A stretch of 64,000 nucleotides of DNA from Opitutaceae bacterium (GTDB lineage: Bacteria > Verrucomicrobiota > Verrucomicrobiia > Opitutales > Opitutaceae), in contig JAHCAZ010000007.1 of the NCBI GenBank assembly GCA_019634615.1, positions 62,001 through 126,000 of the forward strand. Reading direction: 5' to 3'. Made by a program: the position numbers and the translations under genes. Under the pieces are notes generated by a model that was not told the DNA's origin, made no database searches, and worked only from the letters and a program-made list of their open reading frames with translations. Below are positions 9,495 to 18,679 of the stretch, piece by piece. Numbering within the stretch: the stretch's first letter is position 1; the number at the start of each line of letters is the position of its first letter.

Positions 9495-10912
9495 GCGATC
9501 CGACGGACTACACTTTCCAGTCGGCCGCCAGCGGCCGCCACCAGCTCTACCGCAGTTCGCTGACTGCGATCGGCCTGCTCCTCGCTTACTGCATCTACAA
9601 CGGCTGGTCGCTGCCTTTCGAACAGCTGGCCCTCGCCCTGGTCGTCGTGATCCTTGCCGCGTGGCCTGCGATTGCATGGCTTCGCTCGCAGCCGTATCAG
9701 TTCCCGGCGTTCGAGGCCTTCATGCTCACGTGCATCCCATCGTATGCGCTGCCGCTGATCTCGAACCACAGCTCGGTCCTCATGTTCAGCGACACCGTGA
9801 TATTCAAGTCGCTCGCAGCGATCGTCCTATTCCAAGTCACGGCGCTGTTCGCCTTCAAGCAGACCCTCGCCCGCGAGCGGAGCACCCTATTCTGGAATGA
9901 GGTCCTTTTCACGCGCGACATCAGCCACTGGCTGCCAGCCGGGTTATGGCTGAACACCGCCTATATTGCCGTCAGCCGTTTCACCGAATGGATTCCGTGG
10001 GAGATCGACAGCATCCTGCGCGCCGTGTTCTTCGGCATCGCGACCTCGTGCTCCTTCCTCCTGGGACGGGAGTGGGGCTCGGGCGGCCTCTCCCAGCGCC
10101 GTCGCCTCAATGTGCTCTTCGCGCTCCTGATCAGCTCGCTCCTGCTGATGGCCAGCCTTTACCTGATCAACGCGATTGCCGCGGTGCTCGTCTTCTTCCT
10201 CGCCTACCTCTCCGCCGGCCGCCGGATTCCCTGGGTCGCGCTCGGGCTCGTGTTCGTCGTGCTTAGCGTCCTGCACAATGGCAAGACCGAGATGCGCGAG
10301 AAGTATTGGGCGGAGGGGGCGCCACGCGTCGCCTTGACCGACCTGCCGGAATTCTTCTCCGAGTGGATCGAACTGGGCATTGCGCCCATGCGCGACGATG
10401 AGGATGCACCCAAGCGGCGCGAGCTCCTGGATCGCGCCTCCCTGCTCCAGATCATCTGCCTCGTCGTCGAGACGACGGACAACGGGTTGCCTTTCCTCGC
10501 GGGCGAAACCTACGGCTACGTCCTGCCGCAGTTCGTGCCCCGCATCTTCTGGAGCGACAAGCCGACCGGGCAGATCACCACGCGGAGGTTGGGCATCCAC
10601 TTCGGCCTGCAGGACGAGTCGTCAGCCAAGACGACCTCGATCGGCTTCGGGGTCTTCGCCGAGGCCTTCGCGAATTTCGGGTACTGGGGCGTCGGACTCC
10701 TCGGCTTGCTCATCGGCACGCTCAACAAGGTCATCAGCATGTGGACCCGGAACTCGCCCATGCTATCGAACGGCGGCCTGATCATGATCCTGCTCATGGC
10801 GTGGAGCATTCAGGTGGAGCTACCGATGAGCGGATGGGTCTCGTCGCTTTATCAGGCGGCATTCTGCGTGCTCGGCGTGCCTTTCATCATCAAGCGCTTT
10901 TTCAATGCCTAG
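9491..10912 (+). CDS. O-antigen/oligosaccharide repeat unit polymerase candidate (Wzy-like)
   Basis: 473 residues with about ten hydrophobic segments spread over the whole length. Between the later ones lies a long soluble loop carrying VPRIFWSDKPTG, the P-R-x-[LIF]-W-x-x-K-P motif often seen in Wzy-type polymerases. Downstream, SIGFGVFAEAFANFG resembles the conserved segment where these proteins contact the growing chain. Wzy joins lipid-linked repeat units on the periplasmic side. These proteins diverge fast, so the family call leans on topology plus that one motif. ATGA coupling links it to the preceding GT4 gene. Confidence 0.7.
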   Translation: MSDPTDYTFQSAASGRHQLYRSSLTAIGLLLAYCIYNGWSLPFEQLALALVVVILAAWPAIAWLRSQPYQFPAFEAFMLTCIPSYALPLISNHSSVLMFSDTVIFKSLAAIVLFQVTALFAFKQTLARERSTLFWNEVLFTRDISHWLPAGLWLNTAYIAVSRFTEWIPWEIDSILRAVFFGIATSCSFLLGREWGSGGLSQRRRLNVLFALLISSLLLMASLYLINAIAAVLVFFLAYLSAGRRIPWVALGLVFVVLSVLHNGKTEMREKYWAEGAPRVALTDLPEFFSEWIELGIAPMRDDEDAPKRRELLDRASLLQIICLVVETTDNGLPFLAGETYGYVLPQFVPRIFWSDKPTGQITTRRLGIHFGLQDESSAKTTSIGFGVFAEAFANFGYWGVGLLGLLIGTLNKVISMWTRNSPMLSNGGLIMILLMAWSIQVELPMSGWVSSLYQAAFCVLGVPFIIKRFFNA

Positions 10913-12389
10913 GACTGACGGCTGGTTTCCCGCGGCGTTCATCGCCATGGCGTGGACCGGGCTTTGGGCACTCGGTTTTCCGCTCTCGCACCACGACGAC
11001 ACGTTTTTCGCCGGGGTCGCCATTGAGCTTGCCCGGCACGGGCAGCTGGCTAACCCCTGGCTCGCCGACTGGATCGGCCACCTGGCGGTGCTCGACCCGC
11101 AGCGCTACCTCATCCAACCGCCCCTGCAGCCCTGGCTTTGCGCCCTCTGGCTAAAGTGCTTCGGGGTCTCGGCAGCCGCGTTCACCGGCTATGCCTGCAC
11201 GCTGGGCGCGATCGGGTCGCTTGCCCTCCTGCGCCTGCTGCGGCGCCAGCACCTTGGCGTGGGCCCGGCGCTCCTCGGCGTGGGCGCATTCGCTGCGGTA
11301 ATGCTTACCCGGGGCCTCCGGCCCGAGGTGACCGGGCTTCCGCTGCTGGCGCTTGCCGCCCTCCTTCTTCCCGGCGCCCACTGGGTGCCGCGCCTCGCCG
11401 GTGCCACGCTCGCCATCGCCGCGCCGTTTGCCCACCCGTTCCTCCTGGTCTTCAGCGTCGCCCTTATCCTGCATGCGTGGACCAACCCGGCGCTGCGACC
11501 CGGGCACCCGTGGGAAACCGGCGCCGTCGCGGCGTCGGCCCTGGCGATCAACGTGGCGTTCCTCCTTTGGGCGATCGGGGGTGCCTGGCGGGAGTTCATC
11601 CATGACCTGTACACCCATGCCAGGTTCGTACAGCCACCGATGGCCTTGCGCCCGGCGCGCTTCGCGGATCAGCTGACCTTGGGCTGGGAGATCTGGCCGA
11701 ACATAGCGGTGCTGGTCCTGAGCGGGACCGCCTTAGCTTTGGCTTGGCGCCGGACGTTGGCCCCGCGCGATCATCTCCGATCTCTGGGCCTCCTTCTCGC
11801 GGGACTTCTGCTTTTCGGGATCTGCCTCTATCCCCAGTTCACCGTGACCTTTCTCACGGCCACCTGCGCAATCGGCATCCTGACGCTCGCCTCGCGCGGG
11901 TTCACGCCCCGTTGGCTCTCGCTCGCGCCAGTGCTCATCCTCCTCGGTTGGGTCGGCGGCCAGCAGGCCATCCAGCGCTGGGCCGATTCGCGCGTGTCGA
12001 GTGGTGCGGATGCCGTTGCCGCTTGGCTGGCCACCGCGGTGCCCGCTGAGATCGGCTTTGATGCGGCGACACTGCGGCACGTCTTCGATTTCAATCCGCC
12101 CGGTCGCGTCCATGCGCTCGATTGGAACGGGGGCCGCGGCGCCGCCCCGGCATGGTCTGACCCGGCCCAGCTCGGTCCGCGCCAGGCGTGGATCGCCAAT
12201 CCCGGGATCCTCGCGTCATTGCGTAACCGGTCGGTGCCCCGGCCCGTTTTCACGCTGCTCGGCCACACGCTACGCTCGGTCAGACCGCGGACCGCCGCCG
12301 TAATTGTATACGGTTCCGCGCTGCCGCCACCGGACGGTTCGGTGATCTCCGCCGTGCCCAGCAGCCACCTGGCGGATCCCAGCCCATGA
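10905..12389 (+). CDS. GT-C (GT39/ArnT-like) membrane glycosyltransferase candidate
   Basis: 494 residues, about ten transmembrane helices. The first external loop contains SHHDDTFFAGVAIELARHG, an acidic pair placed as in GT-C enzymes (PMT, ArnT), where it coordinates the metal and positions the acceptor. A further loop motif, RYLIQPPLQPWLCAL, fits the juxtamembrane region of that fold. GT-C enzymes use polyprenyl-phosphate sugars as donors on the periplasmic side. The start overlaps the Wzy-like gene by 8 bp. It would decorate the polysaccharide after export across the inner membrane. Subfamily uncertain. Confidence 0.65.
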   Translation: MPRTDGWFPAAFIAMAWTGLWALGFPLSHHDDTFFAGVAIELARHGQLANPWLADWIGHLAVLDPQRYLIQPPLQPWLCALWLKCFGVSAAAFTGYACTLGAIGSLALLRLLRRQHLGVGPALLGVGAFAAVMLTRGLRPEVTGLPLLALAALLLPGAHWVPRLAGATLAIAAPFAHPFLLVFSVALILHAWTNPALRPGHPWETGAVAASALAINVAFLLWAIGGAWREFIHDLYTHARFVQPPMALRPARFADQLTLGWEIWPNIAVLVLSGTALALAWRRTLAPRDHLRSLGLLLAGLLLFGICLYPQFTVTFLTATCAIGILTLASRGFTPRWLSLAPVLILLGWVGGQQAIQRWADSRVSSGADAVAAWLATAVPAEIGFDAATLRHVFDFNPPGRVHALDWNGGRGAAPAWSDPAQLGPRQAWIANPGILASLRNRSVPRPVFTLLGHTLRSVRPRTAAVIVYGSALPPPDGSVISAVPSSHLADPSP

Positions 12390-13576
12390 ACCCACCCGCC
12401 TCTGCTCCGGGATCGCCGCGCCGCCTCGCGGTCGTGATCTCCCATCCCACCCAGTACTACAGTCCGTGGTTCCGGCAGATCGCGGCCGTGCCGAACCTGG
12501 AGCTCCGCGTCTTCTATCTCTGGGATTTCGGCGTCGCCGATCGCATCGACCGCCAGTTCGGACGCAGCATCCGCTGGGACACCGACCTTCTTTCCGGTTA
12601 TGCGCACGAGTTCATCCCCAACCTCAGCCGCAACCCGGGGACCCATCATTTTCGCGGGCTGCACAACCCGGCGCTTGGCTCGAGGCTGCGGGCCTTCGCG
12701 CCCGACGCCATCCTCGTCTTTGGCTACGCCTACCGGACCCATCTTTCCCTGTTCCTCCGCCGGCCGGCCCCATTGATCTTCCGCGGCGACTCCCACCTCC
12801 TGGGGCGCCCGAGACCGTCATGGCCGAGGCGCGTCCTGCTGTCGCGGCTCTTCGCGCGTTGCGCCGCCGTCACCTATACCGGACTCGCCAACCGCGACTA
12901 TTTCCGCGCCCTCGGGGTACCGGAGGCCAGGCTGCATTTCGCGCCACATTGCGTCGATGCCGCGCGCTTCGCGCGCACGCCGCTCGTCGAGCGCGACGCC
13001 GCCGCGCTGCGGCAACAACTCGATCTCGGGGACCGCCGGGTCGTGCTGTTTGCCGGCAAATTCCTGCCCGCCAAGCAGCCGCTGGGTCTTCTGGAGGCAT
13101 TCATCGCCCTTGCGCCCCGGGATGCCGCGCTGGTCTTTGTGGGCGACGGAGAGCAGCGCGCCGAACTCGAGGCTCGTGCCGCAGCCCATCCGGGATGCAT
13201 TGTCCGCTTCATGCCGTTTGCCAACCAGAGTGAGATGCCGGCCCGCTACGCCCTCGCCGAGCTTTTCGTGCTGCCCTCGCGTGGCCTATACGAGACCTGG
13301 GGACTCGCGGTGAACGAGGCCATGCACCTCGGCGTGCCATGCCTCGTCAGCGACCGCGTGGGCTGTCAGCGCGACCTAGTTTCCGACGGGGAAACCGGCT
13401 GGGTATTCCCAGCGGCTCAACCCGGCGCCCTGGCGACCGCGCTGGGCCGGGCGTTGCGCGAACTGCCCGTTGATGCCGCCGGGCGCCGGCTGCGGGTCAT
13501 CGCCCGCGTCTCGCAGTACACCTACCCGCAGGCCACGGCAGGCCTGCTCCGCGCGCTCGCCGCCGCCTGCAGATGA
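12386..13576 (+). CDS. GT4 glycosyltransferase
   Basis: 396 residues. VVISHPTQYYSPWFRQIA at the N-terminus has the H-P-x-x-Y-Y pattern seen in GT4 enzymes of exopolysaccharide loci. The C-terminal domain opens with VLFAGKFLPAKQPLGLLEAF at about residue 221, and ETWGLAVNEAMHLG around 302-315 holds the E-x7-E motif (E of ETWG to E of NEAM) that binds the donor. Four-base overlaps join it to both neighbours. A retaining cytosolic transferase acting on the lipid-linked oligosaccharide is inferred; the sugar is unknown. Confidence 0.88.
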   Translation: MNPPASAPGSPRRLAVVISHPTQYYSPWFRQIAAVPNLELRVFYLWDFGVADRIDRQFGRSIRWDTDLLSGYAHEFIPNLSRNPGTHHFRGLHNPALGSRLRAFAPDAILVFGYAYRTHLSLFLRRPAPLIFRGDSHLLGRPRPSWPRRVLLSRLFARCAAVTYTGLANRDYFRALGVPEARLHFAPHCVDAARFARTPLVERDAAALRQQLDLGDRRVVLFAGKFLPAKQPLGLLEAFIALAPRDAALVFVGDGEQRAELEARAAAHPGCIVRFMPFANQSEMPARYALAELFVLPSRGLYETWGLAVNEAMHLGVPCLVSDRVGCQRDLVSDGETGWVFPAAQPGALATALGRALRELPVDAAGRRLRVIARVSQYTYPQATAGLLRALAAACR

Positions 13577-14727
13577 AGGTCACGATCGTCATGGGTTTCT
13601 TCCTGCCGGTGCCGCCCCTGGCCGGCGGGGCCACGGAAAAGATCTGGCTCCGCCTTGGCGAATTGATGGCGGCCGACGGGCACGATGTGACTATCATCTC
13701 CCGCCGCTGGCCCGGATTGCCTGCGCGCGAGCGGCACGGCCGCCTGGAACATCGGCGCGTCGGAGGCATCCGCCACACTCGGTGGCTGCCGCTGAACCTG
13801 CTCCTGGACTTTCTCTGGGGCTGCCGCGTCCTGCCCGTCCTGCCAACCGGTGACATCGTCGTCTGCAACACTGTCCTGCTCCCGGTATTTCTCCGCTTCA
13901 TCCGACCGGCCGCGGGCCGGGTGGCGGTCGTACTCGGACGCATGCCAAAAGGACAGGGACGATTTTATGGTGGCGTGGACCTTGTCCTCGCGACCAGCAC
14001 GGCCGTGGCGAACAAGGCCCGGGCCGAGAACCAGGATCTGGCGGACCGGATCTTCCAGTTCCCGAACCCGATCGATTGGCATCTCCACGCCGCCGCTGCC
14101 GTGCAGGGTGACGCCGGTCGCCCGCTCACGATCGCCTACGTCGGTCGCATCCATCCGGAAAAAGGCCTCGAGCAGCTTCTCGACGCGGCAGTCATGCTGG
14201 CCAAGGATCCCGGCCTGCCGCACTGGCGCGTCAGACTGGTTGGGCCGGTGGACGTCGCCCAGGGCGGCGGTGGGCCCGCGTACCGCGACGGGCTCATCCG
14301 GAACTACCAATCGGCCCTTGGCGACCGGCTGGAGGTCGTGCCGCCGGTGTTCGACGCCGCCGCCTTGGCCCGGATCTACGGTGAAACCGACGTGTTTTGC
14401 TATCCCAGCCTGGCCGCCCAAGGCGAGGGCCTCAGCATCGCGCCGATCGAGGCCATGGCTGCCGGTTCCGTCCCGGTCGTCTCGCAGCTCGACTGCTACC
14501 GCGACCTCATCGCACCCGGGATCAACGGTTACCAGTTCGACCAGACAAAGGCGTCCGCCCGCTCGGAGCTGGCCGGGATCCTTCACCGCCTCCTCGATGA
14601 CCCCGCCTTGCGGCGCCGCGCGGCGCAGGAGGCCCAAGCTACCGCCCGGAGATTCGATTACGCGCAGACCGCCCGGTTGCTGCTGGACAGATTTGCACGG
14701 TTGACCGCCTCCGGCACCCGACGATAA
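13573..14727 (+). CDS. GT4 glycosyltransferase
   Basis: 384 residues. The N-terminal domain has VTIVMGFFLPVPPLAGGATE, with the Gly-rich acceptor loop followed by a Lys. The second domain begins YVGRIHPEKGLEQLLDA near residue 190, the most typical GT4 signature in the window. EGLSIAPIEAMAAG near 285 contains the E-x7-E donor motif. The next start is 10 bp after this stop, so coupling is looser here than elsewhere. Transfer of one sugar of the repeat unit is inferred. Confidence 0.9.
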   Translation: MKVTIVMGFFLPVPPLAGGATEKIWLRLGELMAADGHDVTIISRRWPGLPARERHGRLEHRRVGGIRHTRWLPLNLLLDFLWGCRVLPVLPTGDIVVCNTVLLPVFLRFIRPAAGRVAVVLGRMPKGQGRFYGGVDLVLATSTAVANKARAENQDLADRIFQFPNPIDWHLHAAAAVQGDAGRPLTIAYVGRIHPEKGLEQLLDAAVMLAKDPGLPHWRVRLVGPVDVAQGGGGPAYRDGLIRNYQSALGDRLEVVPPVFDAAALARIYGETDVFCYPSLAAQGEGLSIAPIEAMAAGSVPVVSQLDCYRDLIAPGINGYQFDQTKASARSELAGILHRLLDDPALRRRAAQEAQATARRFDYAQTARLLLDRFARLTASGTRR

Positions 14728-14737
14728 CCGAGAGAGC

Positions 14738-15304
14738 ATGGGCGCGCACGAAACGCCATACTTGGGACAGAACTGCGTCACGCCTTACCCGCGCGGTGAA
14801 GTGGCGCTACGCTGGGTTTGGGCCCTCGTCGAGAGTACGGTGTTCCGTTGGAGTCCGCGGCCCTGGCATGGCTTCCGCGCCCGCCTGCTTCGGCTTTTTG
14901 GCGCCGGAATTTCGCACCCGGGACAGGTCGTGGTTTTTCCTTCGGCCAGGATCACCTTCCCTTGGCGCCTGCGCCTCGAGCCAAGGGCCATGATTGGGCG
15001 CCACGTCCGCATCTATAATCTCGCGCCCATAACCTTCGAGTACGGCGCCAACGTCAGTCAGAACTGCCACCTCTGCGCCGGCACGCACGATTATCGCCAG
15101 TGGAGCATGCCCCTGGTCGCGCGCCCGATCACCCTCGGGCGAAATTCCTGGCTTGGCGCCGATGTCTTTGTCGGTCCCGGCGTCACGATCGGCGAACTCG
15201 CGGTCATCGGCGCCCGCTCCGTCGTCGTCAAGGACCAGCCCGCCCGGATGGTCTGCGCCGGCCACCCCTGCAAACCCCTGAAGCCACGCCCCGATCCCCA
15301 ATGA
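14738..15304 (+). CDS. WcaF-like left-handed beta-helix acetyltransferase
   Basis: 188 residues. The second half shows hexapeptide-repeat character (ITLGRNSWLGADVFVGPGVTI), which forms a left-handed parallel beta helix. CAGTHDY contains the His that acts as base in the WcaF/NodL/LacA group. These enzymes move an acetyl group from acetyl-CoA to a sugar hydroxyl. In colanic-acid-type loci they acetylate the repeat unit before export, and the same role is inferred here. The start is ATG, with GAGAG a few bases upstream as a possible ribosome site, one of the few in this locus. Confidence 0.88.
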   Translation: MGAHETPYLGQNCVTPYPRGEVALRWVWALVESTVFRWSPRPWHGFRARLLRLFGAGISHPGQVVVFPSARITFPWRLRLEPRAMIGRHVRIYNLAPITFEYGANVSQNCHLCAGTHDYRQWSMPLVARPITLGRNSWLGADVFVGPGVTIGELAVIGARSVVVKDQPARMVCAGHPCKPLKPRPDPQ

Positions 15305-16428
15305 GGATCGCCCAGATCGTCGCCAGTCTCGAGGCCCGCCACGGCGGGCCTTCGCGTTCGGTCCTCGGCCTCGCGCACGGCCTGGCCCGGCTCGGGCATG
15401 ACGTCGCGTTGCTGACGACCGAACCCGGCGTCAGCCGCAGCGAGCAACCCGCCCCGCGCCTGTTGGTGCACCGCTTTCCCCGCCGCTGGCCCCAGTCCCT
15501 CGCCACCGCCCCGGACCTGGCGCGCCACCTCGACGATGCGCCGTACGACGTCATTCACAACCACGGGCTTTGGCTGCGACCCCTGCATTATGCGGCCCAG
15601 GCCGCGCGAAGAGTCGGGTCCCCGCTCGTGATCTCGCCCCGCGGCATGATGACCGACTGGGCCTGGCGTTACCGCCGTGCGCGCAAATACGTCGCGGGGC
15701 AAGTCATCCACCCGGGAGCGCTCCAGGGCTGCGCCGGCTGGCACGCCACCAGCAACGAGGAGGCCAGCGACATCCGTAACCGCGGTTTCGCCCAACCCAT
15801 CGCCGTGTCGCCCAACGGCATCGACCTTCCCTCGGAAACGAGTCTGGCCGCGGCCCGGCGGCACTGGCTTGAGTCCTGCCCCGAGATCGCCGGGCAGCGG
15901 GTCGCACTGTTCTATTCGCGCTTCCACCCCAAGAAGCGGATCCTAGAACTCATCGAGCTCTGGGCGGCGAAGGCGCCAACGGGTTGGGTGCTCCTGCTGG
16001 TGGGCATCCCCGAGGCCTACAGCGTCGCGGACCTCGAACGCTATGTGAGGCAGTGCCAGGCCGCCGGCCGGGTGGTGGTCCGCGACGGCACCGATGCTCC
16101 GGCACCCTACGCCGCCGCCTCGCTCTTCCTCCTGCCATCCCATTCCGAGAACTTTGGCCTCACGATCGCCGAGGCCTTGGCCCACGGGCTTCCGGTCTTG
16201 ACGACCGACGGCACGCCCTGGCGCGGCCTCGCGGCCCACGGCGCGGGGCAATGCGTGCCCTGGGCGGACTACGCGGCGGCCTTGAGGCAGATGCTCGCGT
16301 GCCCGCCGGAAGCGCTGGCCGCCAGCGGCAGGGCCGGGCGGGCCTGGATGGAGGCCGAGTTCACGTGGGAGAAGTCCGCCGCCGTCCTCGTCGCATTCTA
16401 CGAGCGGCTGCGCGGAGCACCGCAATGA
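15301..16428 (+). CDS. GT4 glycosyltransferase
   Basis: 375 residues. The N-terminus RIAQIVASLEARHGGPSRSV is the acceptor-side Gly-rich loop of the WcaC/EpsF-like group. The donor domain starts with ALFYSRFHPKKRILELIELW at about residue 201, and ENFGLTIAEALAHGLPV near 283 gives E-x7-E. The ATG at 15301 overlaps the stop of the acetyltransferase. It is a retaining glycosyltransferase of the polysaccharide pathway. Donor and linkage cannot be read from sequence. Confidence 0.9.
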   Translation: MRIAQIVASLEARHGGPSRSVLGLAHGLARLGHDVALLTTEPGVSRSEQPAPRLLVHRFPRRWPQSLATAPDLARHLDDAPYDVIHNHGLWLRPLHYAAQAARRVGSPLVISPRGMMTDWAWRYRRARKYVAGQVIHPGALQGCAGWHATSNEEASDIRNRGFAQPIAVSPNGIDLPSETSLAAARRHWLESCPEIAGQRVALFYSRFHPKKRILELIELWAAKAPTGWVLLLVGIPEAYSVADLERYVRQCQAAGRVVVRDGTDAPAPYAAASLFLLPSHSENFGLTIAEALAHGLPVLTTDGTPWRGLAAHGAGQCVPWADYAAALRQMLACPPEALAASGRAGRAWMEAEFTWEKSAAVLVAFYERLRGAPQ

Positions 16429-17852
16429 CTGCATCCCCATCAAGGTCCGATGCGCCAGCCCCCATCGAGCGGGCAACACTGCTCCACGTCGGCGTGCTGC
16501 TCGTCGCTTCGCCCTGGGTCTTCGGCGGGAACATCTGGTGGATGCGCACGGCCCTGGCGCTTTGGGCCTCGCTCAGCCTGCCGAGCGCGGTGCTTGCCGT
16601 CTGGCAGCATGGCGAGATGGGCCGGGTCGCGCGCCGGAGGATCTGGTGGCTGCTCCCGTGGGTGGGCATGGTGGCGCTCGTCGGCCTGAGTGCCCTGAAC
16701 CCGAGCTTCCGCCCGATGACGGCGGAGGGCAGCCCGGTCCTCGTGAACGTGGGCGCCCGCTGGCCCAACCTCCCCAGTTGCGTGGATCCGGCCAAGACGC
16801 TCCGCGAGCTCTGGTTCTACGCCGGCGCCTACCTCGCCGCGTTCAACCTGCTCCTCGTGCCGCGGCACCGGCGGCAGCTGCGGCAGCTGCTCTTCGCCGG
16901 CGTCGTCAATTGCCTCCTGCTCGCGGTGTTCGGCAGCATGCAGAAGCTGCTCGGGGCGGGCTACTATTTCGGCGCGGCGGCTTCGCCCAACACCCGCTAT
17001 TTCGGCACCTTCATCTACAACAACCACTGGGGAGCGTTCATGACCCTCTGGCTGGGCGTCGGCAGCGGCCTGCTTTTCCACCAGGCCGGGCGCGCATCCG
17101 GGCGCGATCTCTGGCACTCGCCGTTCAGCCTCCTGCTGGTCGCCCTGCTGCTGCTCGCCGCCACGGCTCCACTGAGCGCGTCGCGCGCGGCAACCCTGCT
17201 CGCCGCCTGCATCATGACGGTGGCGACCATCCACGCCCTGACGCGCGTCAAGGCGGCATGGCAGGACCACGGGAAACCGATCTGGCCGCCCATCGCGGCG
17301 ATCCTGCTCGTGGTCGCGATCGCCGTGGGCGCCATCGGGTGGCTGGCGCAGCGCTCGATCAACGAGCGCTACGTGGAAACGCGCAACGTCCTCGTCGGCA
17401 AGCAGTCGCTTTGGGAGGGCCGGATGGACTTGTATCGCGACGTGTGGACGCTGGCCATGCGCAAGCCGGTTTTCGGCTGGGGTCTCGAGAGCTTTGACAG
17501 CACGTTTTTCCTGATGCGACCGCGGCCCCTGCAACCGAACCGGCAGTACGAGAGCAGCTATGCCGAGGCGCATTCCGACTGGCTGCAATCGGTCGCCGAG
17601 ACCGGTTTCGCGGGGACCGGGCTCCTGGTCCTGATGGGGCTGGTACCGCTGCTGGGCCAGCTCAGGCGATCGGGCCTGTCACCATTGCCGGGATACCTCC
17701 TGCTCGGCTGCACGCTGGTCTGCCTGTATGCGGTGATCGAGCTCCCGTTCGCGAACGGCGCGGTGGCCATCTCATTCTGGATCGTATTCTTTGCCGGTCT
17801 CCGCCTTGGCCGGCGCCATGACGCCGAGACCATGACCGGAACCAGGCGCTGA
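16425..17852 (+). CDS. O-antigen ligase/polymerase family protein (Wzy_C/WaaL-like)
   Basis: 475 residues with about ten to twelve hydrophobic segments. The large periplasmic loop between residues of roughly 325 and 395 includes KPVFGWGLESFDSTF and later YAEAHSDWLQSVAETGFAG. This matches the Wzy_C signature (G-x-G then an H-x-x-x-L-x-x-x-x-E-x-G pattern) shared by WaaL ligases and some polymerases. Ligases transfer the finished chain from undecaprenyl diphosphate to lipid A core or another acceptor in the periplasm. A Wzy-like protein already exists at 9491, so a ligase role is plausible, but sequence alone does not separate the two activities. Confidence 0.83.
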   Translation: MTASPSRSDAPAPIERATLLHVGVLLVASPWVFGGNIWWMRTALALWASLSLPSAVLAVWQHGEMGRVARRRIWWLLPWVGMVALVGLSALNPSFRPMTAEGSPVLVNVGARWPNLPSCVDPAKTLRELWFYAGAYLAAFNLLLVPRHRRQLRQLLFAGVVNCLLLAVFGSMQKLLGAGYYFGAAASPNTRYFGTFIYNNHWGAFMTLWLGVGSGLLFHQAGRASGRDLWHSPFSLLLVALLLLAATAPLSASRAATLLAACIMTVATIHALTRVKAAWQDHGKPIWPPIAAILLVVAIAVGAIGWLAQRSINERYVETRNVLVGKQSLWEGRMDLYRDVWTLAMRKPVFGWGLESFDSTFFLMRPRPLQPNRQYESSYAEAHSDWLQSVAETGFAGTGLLVLMGLVPLLGQLRRSGLSPLPGYLLLGCTLVCLYAVIELPFANGAVAISFWIVFFAGLRLGRRHDAETMTGTRR

Positions 17853-17854
17853 GC

Positions 17855-18679
17855 ATGTACTCGATCGTCATCCTGACCCTGAACGAGGAGGCCAACCTGC
17901 CCAAGTGCCTTGCCAGCATCGCCGCGTGCGACGACATCGTGGTGCTGGACTCCGGCTCGACGGATCGAACCGCCGCGATCGCGCGCGACGCCGGTGCGCG
18001 GGTGTTCACCAACCCCTTCCGGGATTTTGCGCAGCAGCGCAACCATGCGCACACGGACATTCCCTTCCGGCACGCTTGGGTCCTCCATCTTGATGCCGAC
18101 GAGTGCCTGACCCCGCAGCTGCACGCCGAGTGTGCGGCCTTTGCCGCCTCCGCCGCGGCCGAGACGTCCGATGGCTGCTACATTGCGCCGAAGATGATCT
18201 TCCGCGGGCGCTGGATTCCCCATTGCACGGATTTCCCCGCGTACCAGGCCCGCTTCGTCCACGTCCAGCGGTTCCGTTTCGTGCAGGCTGGCCACGGCCA
18301 GCGCGAGGCGCCGGGCCTGCGGATGGCCCACCTGCGTCACTCCTACCTGCACGATCTCTCGGCCCAGCCGGAGTCGGAGATGATCGCGAAGCACGCGCGT
18401 TACGCCCGGGCCGAGGCCGCTGCCTTCATGCGGAACCGGCGCCCGGTGACGACCTTGCTCGGGGAACTGGCCGGCCGCGAGACCCTGCGGCGGCGGCGCG
18501 CCCTCAAGGAACTCAGCCAGCATCTGCCGTTCCGGGGTCCGCTTCGGCTCATCTACCAGTATTGCCTGCGCGGCGGTTTCCTCGACGGCCGCGCCGGATG
18601 GGCCTACTGCCGGATACTCGCCCGCTACGAGGCCGATGTCCAACGGGAGATCCGTCGCCTGCGCGCGACCACGCCATGA
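17855..18679 (+). CDS. family 2 glycosyltransferase (WaaE/KdtX-like)
   Basis: 274 residues. SIVILTLNEEANLPKCLASI, VLDSGSTDRTAAIA and HLDADECL give the three standard GT2 motifs in order, the last holding the DxD metal site. The T-L-N-E-E-x-N-L-x-x-C-L start is characteristic of the WaaE/KdtX glucosyltransferase group, which adds sugars to LPS inner core; related proteins also serve exopolysaccharide. The C-terminal region (about 190-265) is basic and amphipathic and may dock to the membrane. It starts 2 bp after the ligase-like gene. Confidence 0.88.
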   Translation: MYSIVILTLNEEANLPKCLASIAACDDIVVLDSGSTDRTAAIARDAGARVFTNPFRDFAQQRNHAHTDIPFRHAWVLHLDADECLTPQLHAECAAFAASAAAETSDGCYIAPKMIFRGRWIPHCTDFPAYQARFVHVQRFRFVQAGHGQREAPGLRMAHLRHSYLHDLSAQPESEMIAKHARYARAEAAAFMRNRRPVTTLLGELAGRETLRRRRALKELSQHLPFRGPLRLIYQYCLRGGFLDGRAGWAYCRILARYEADVQREIRRLRATTP

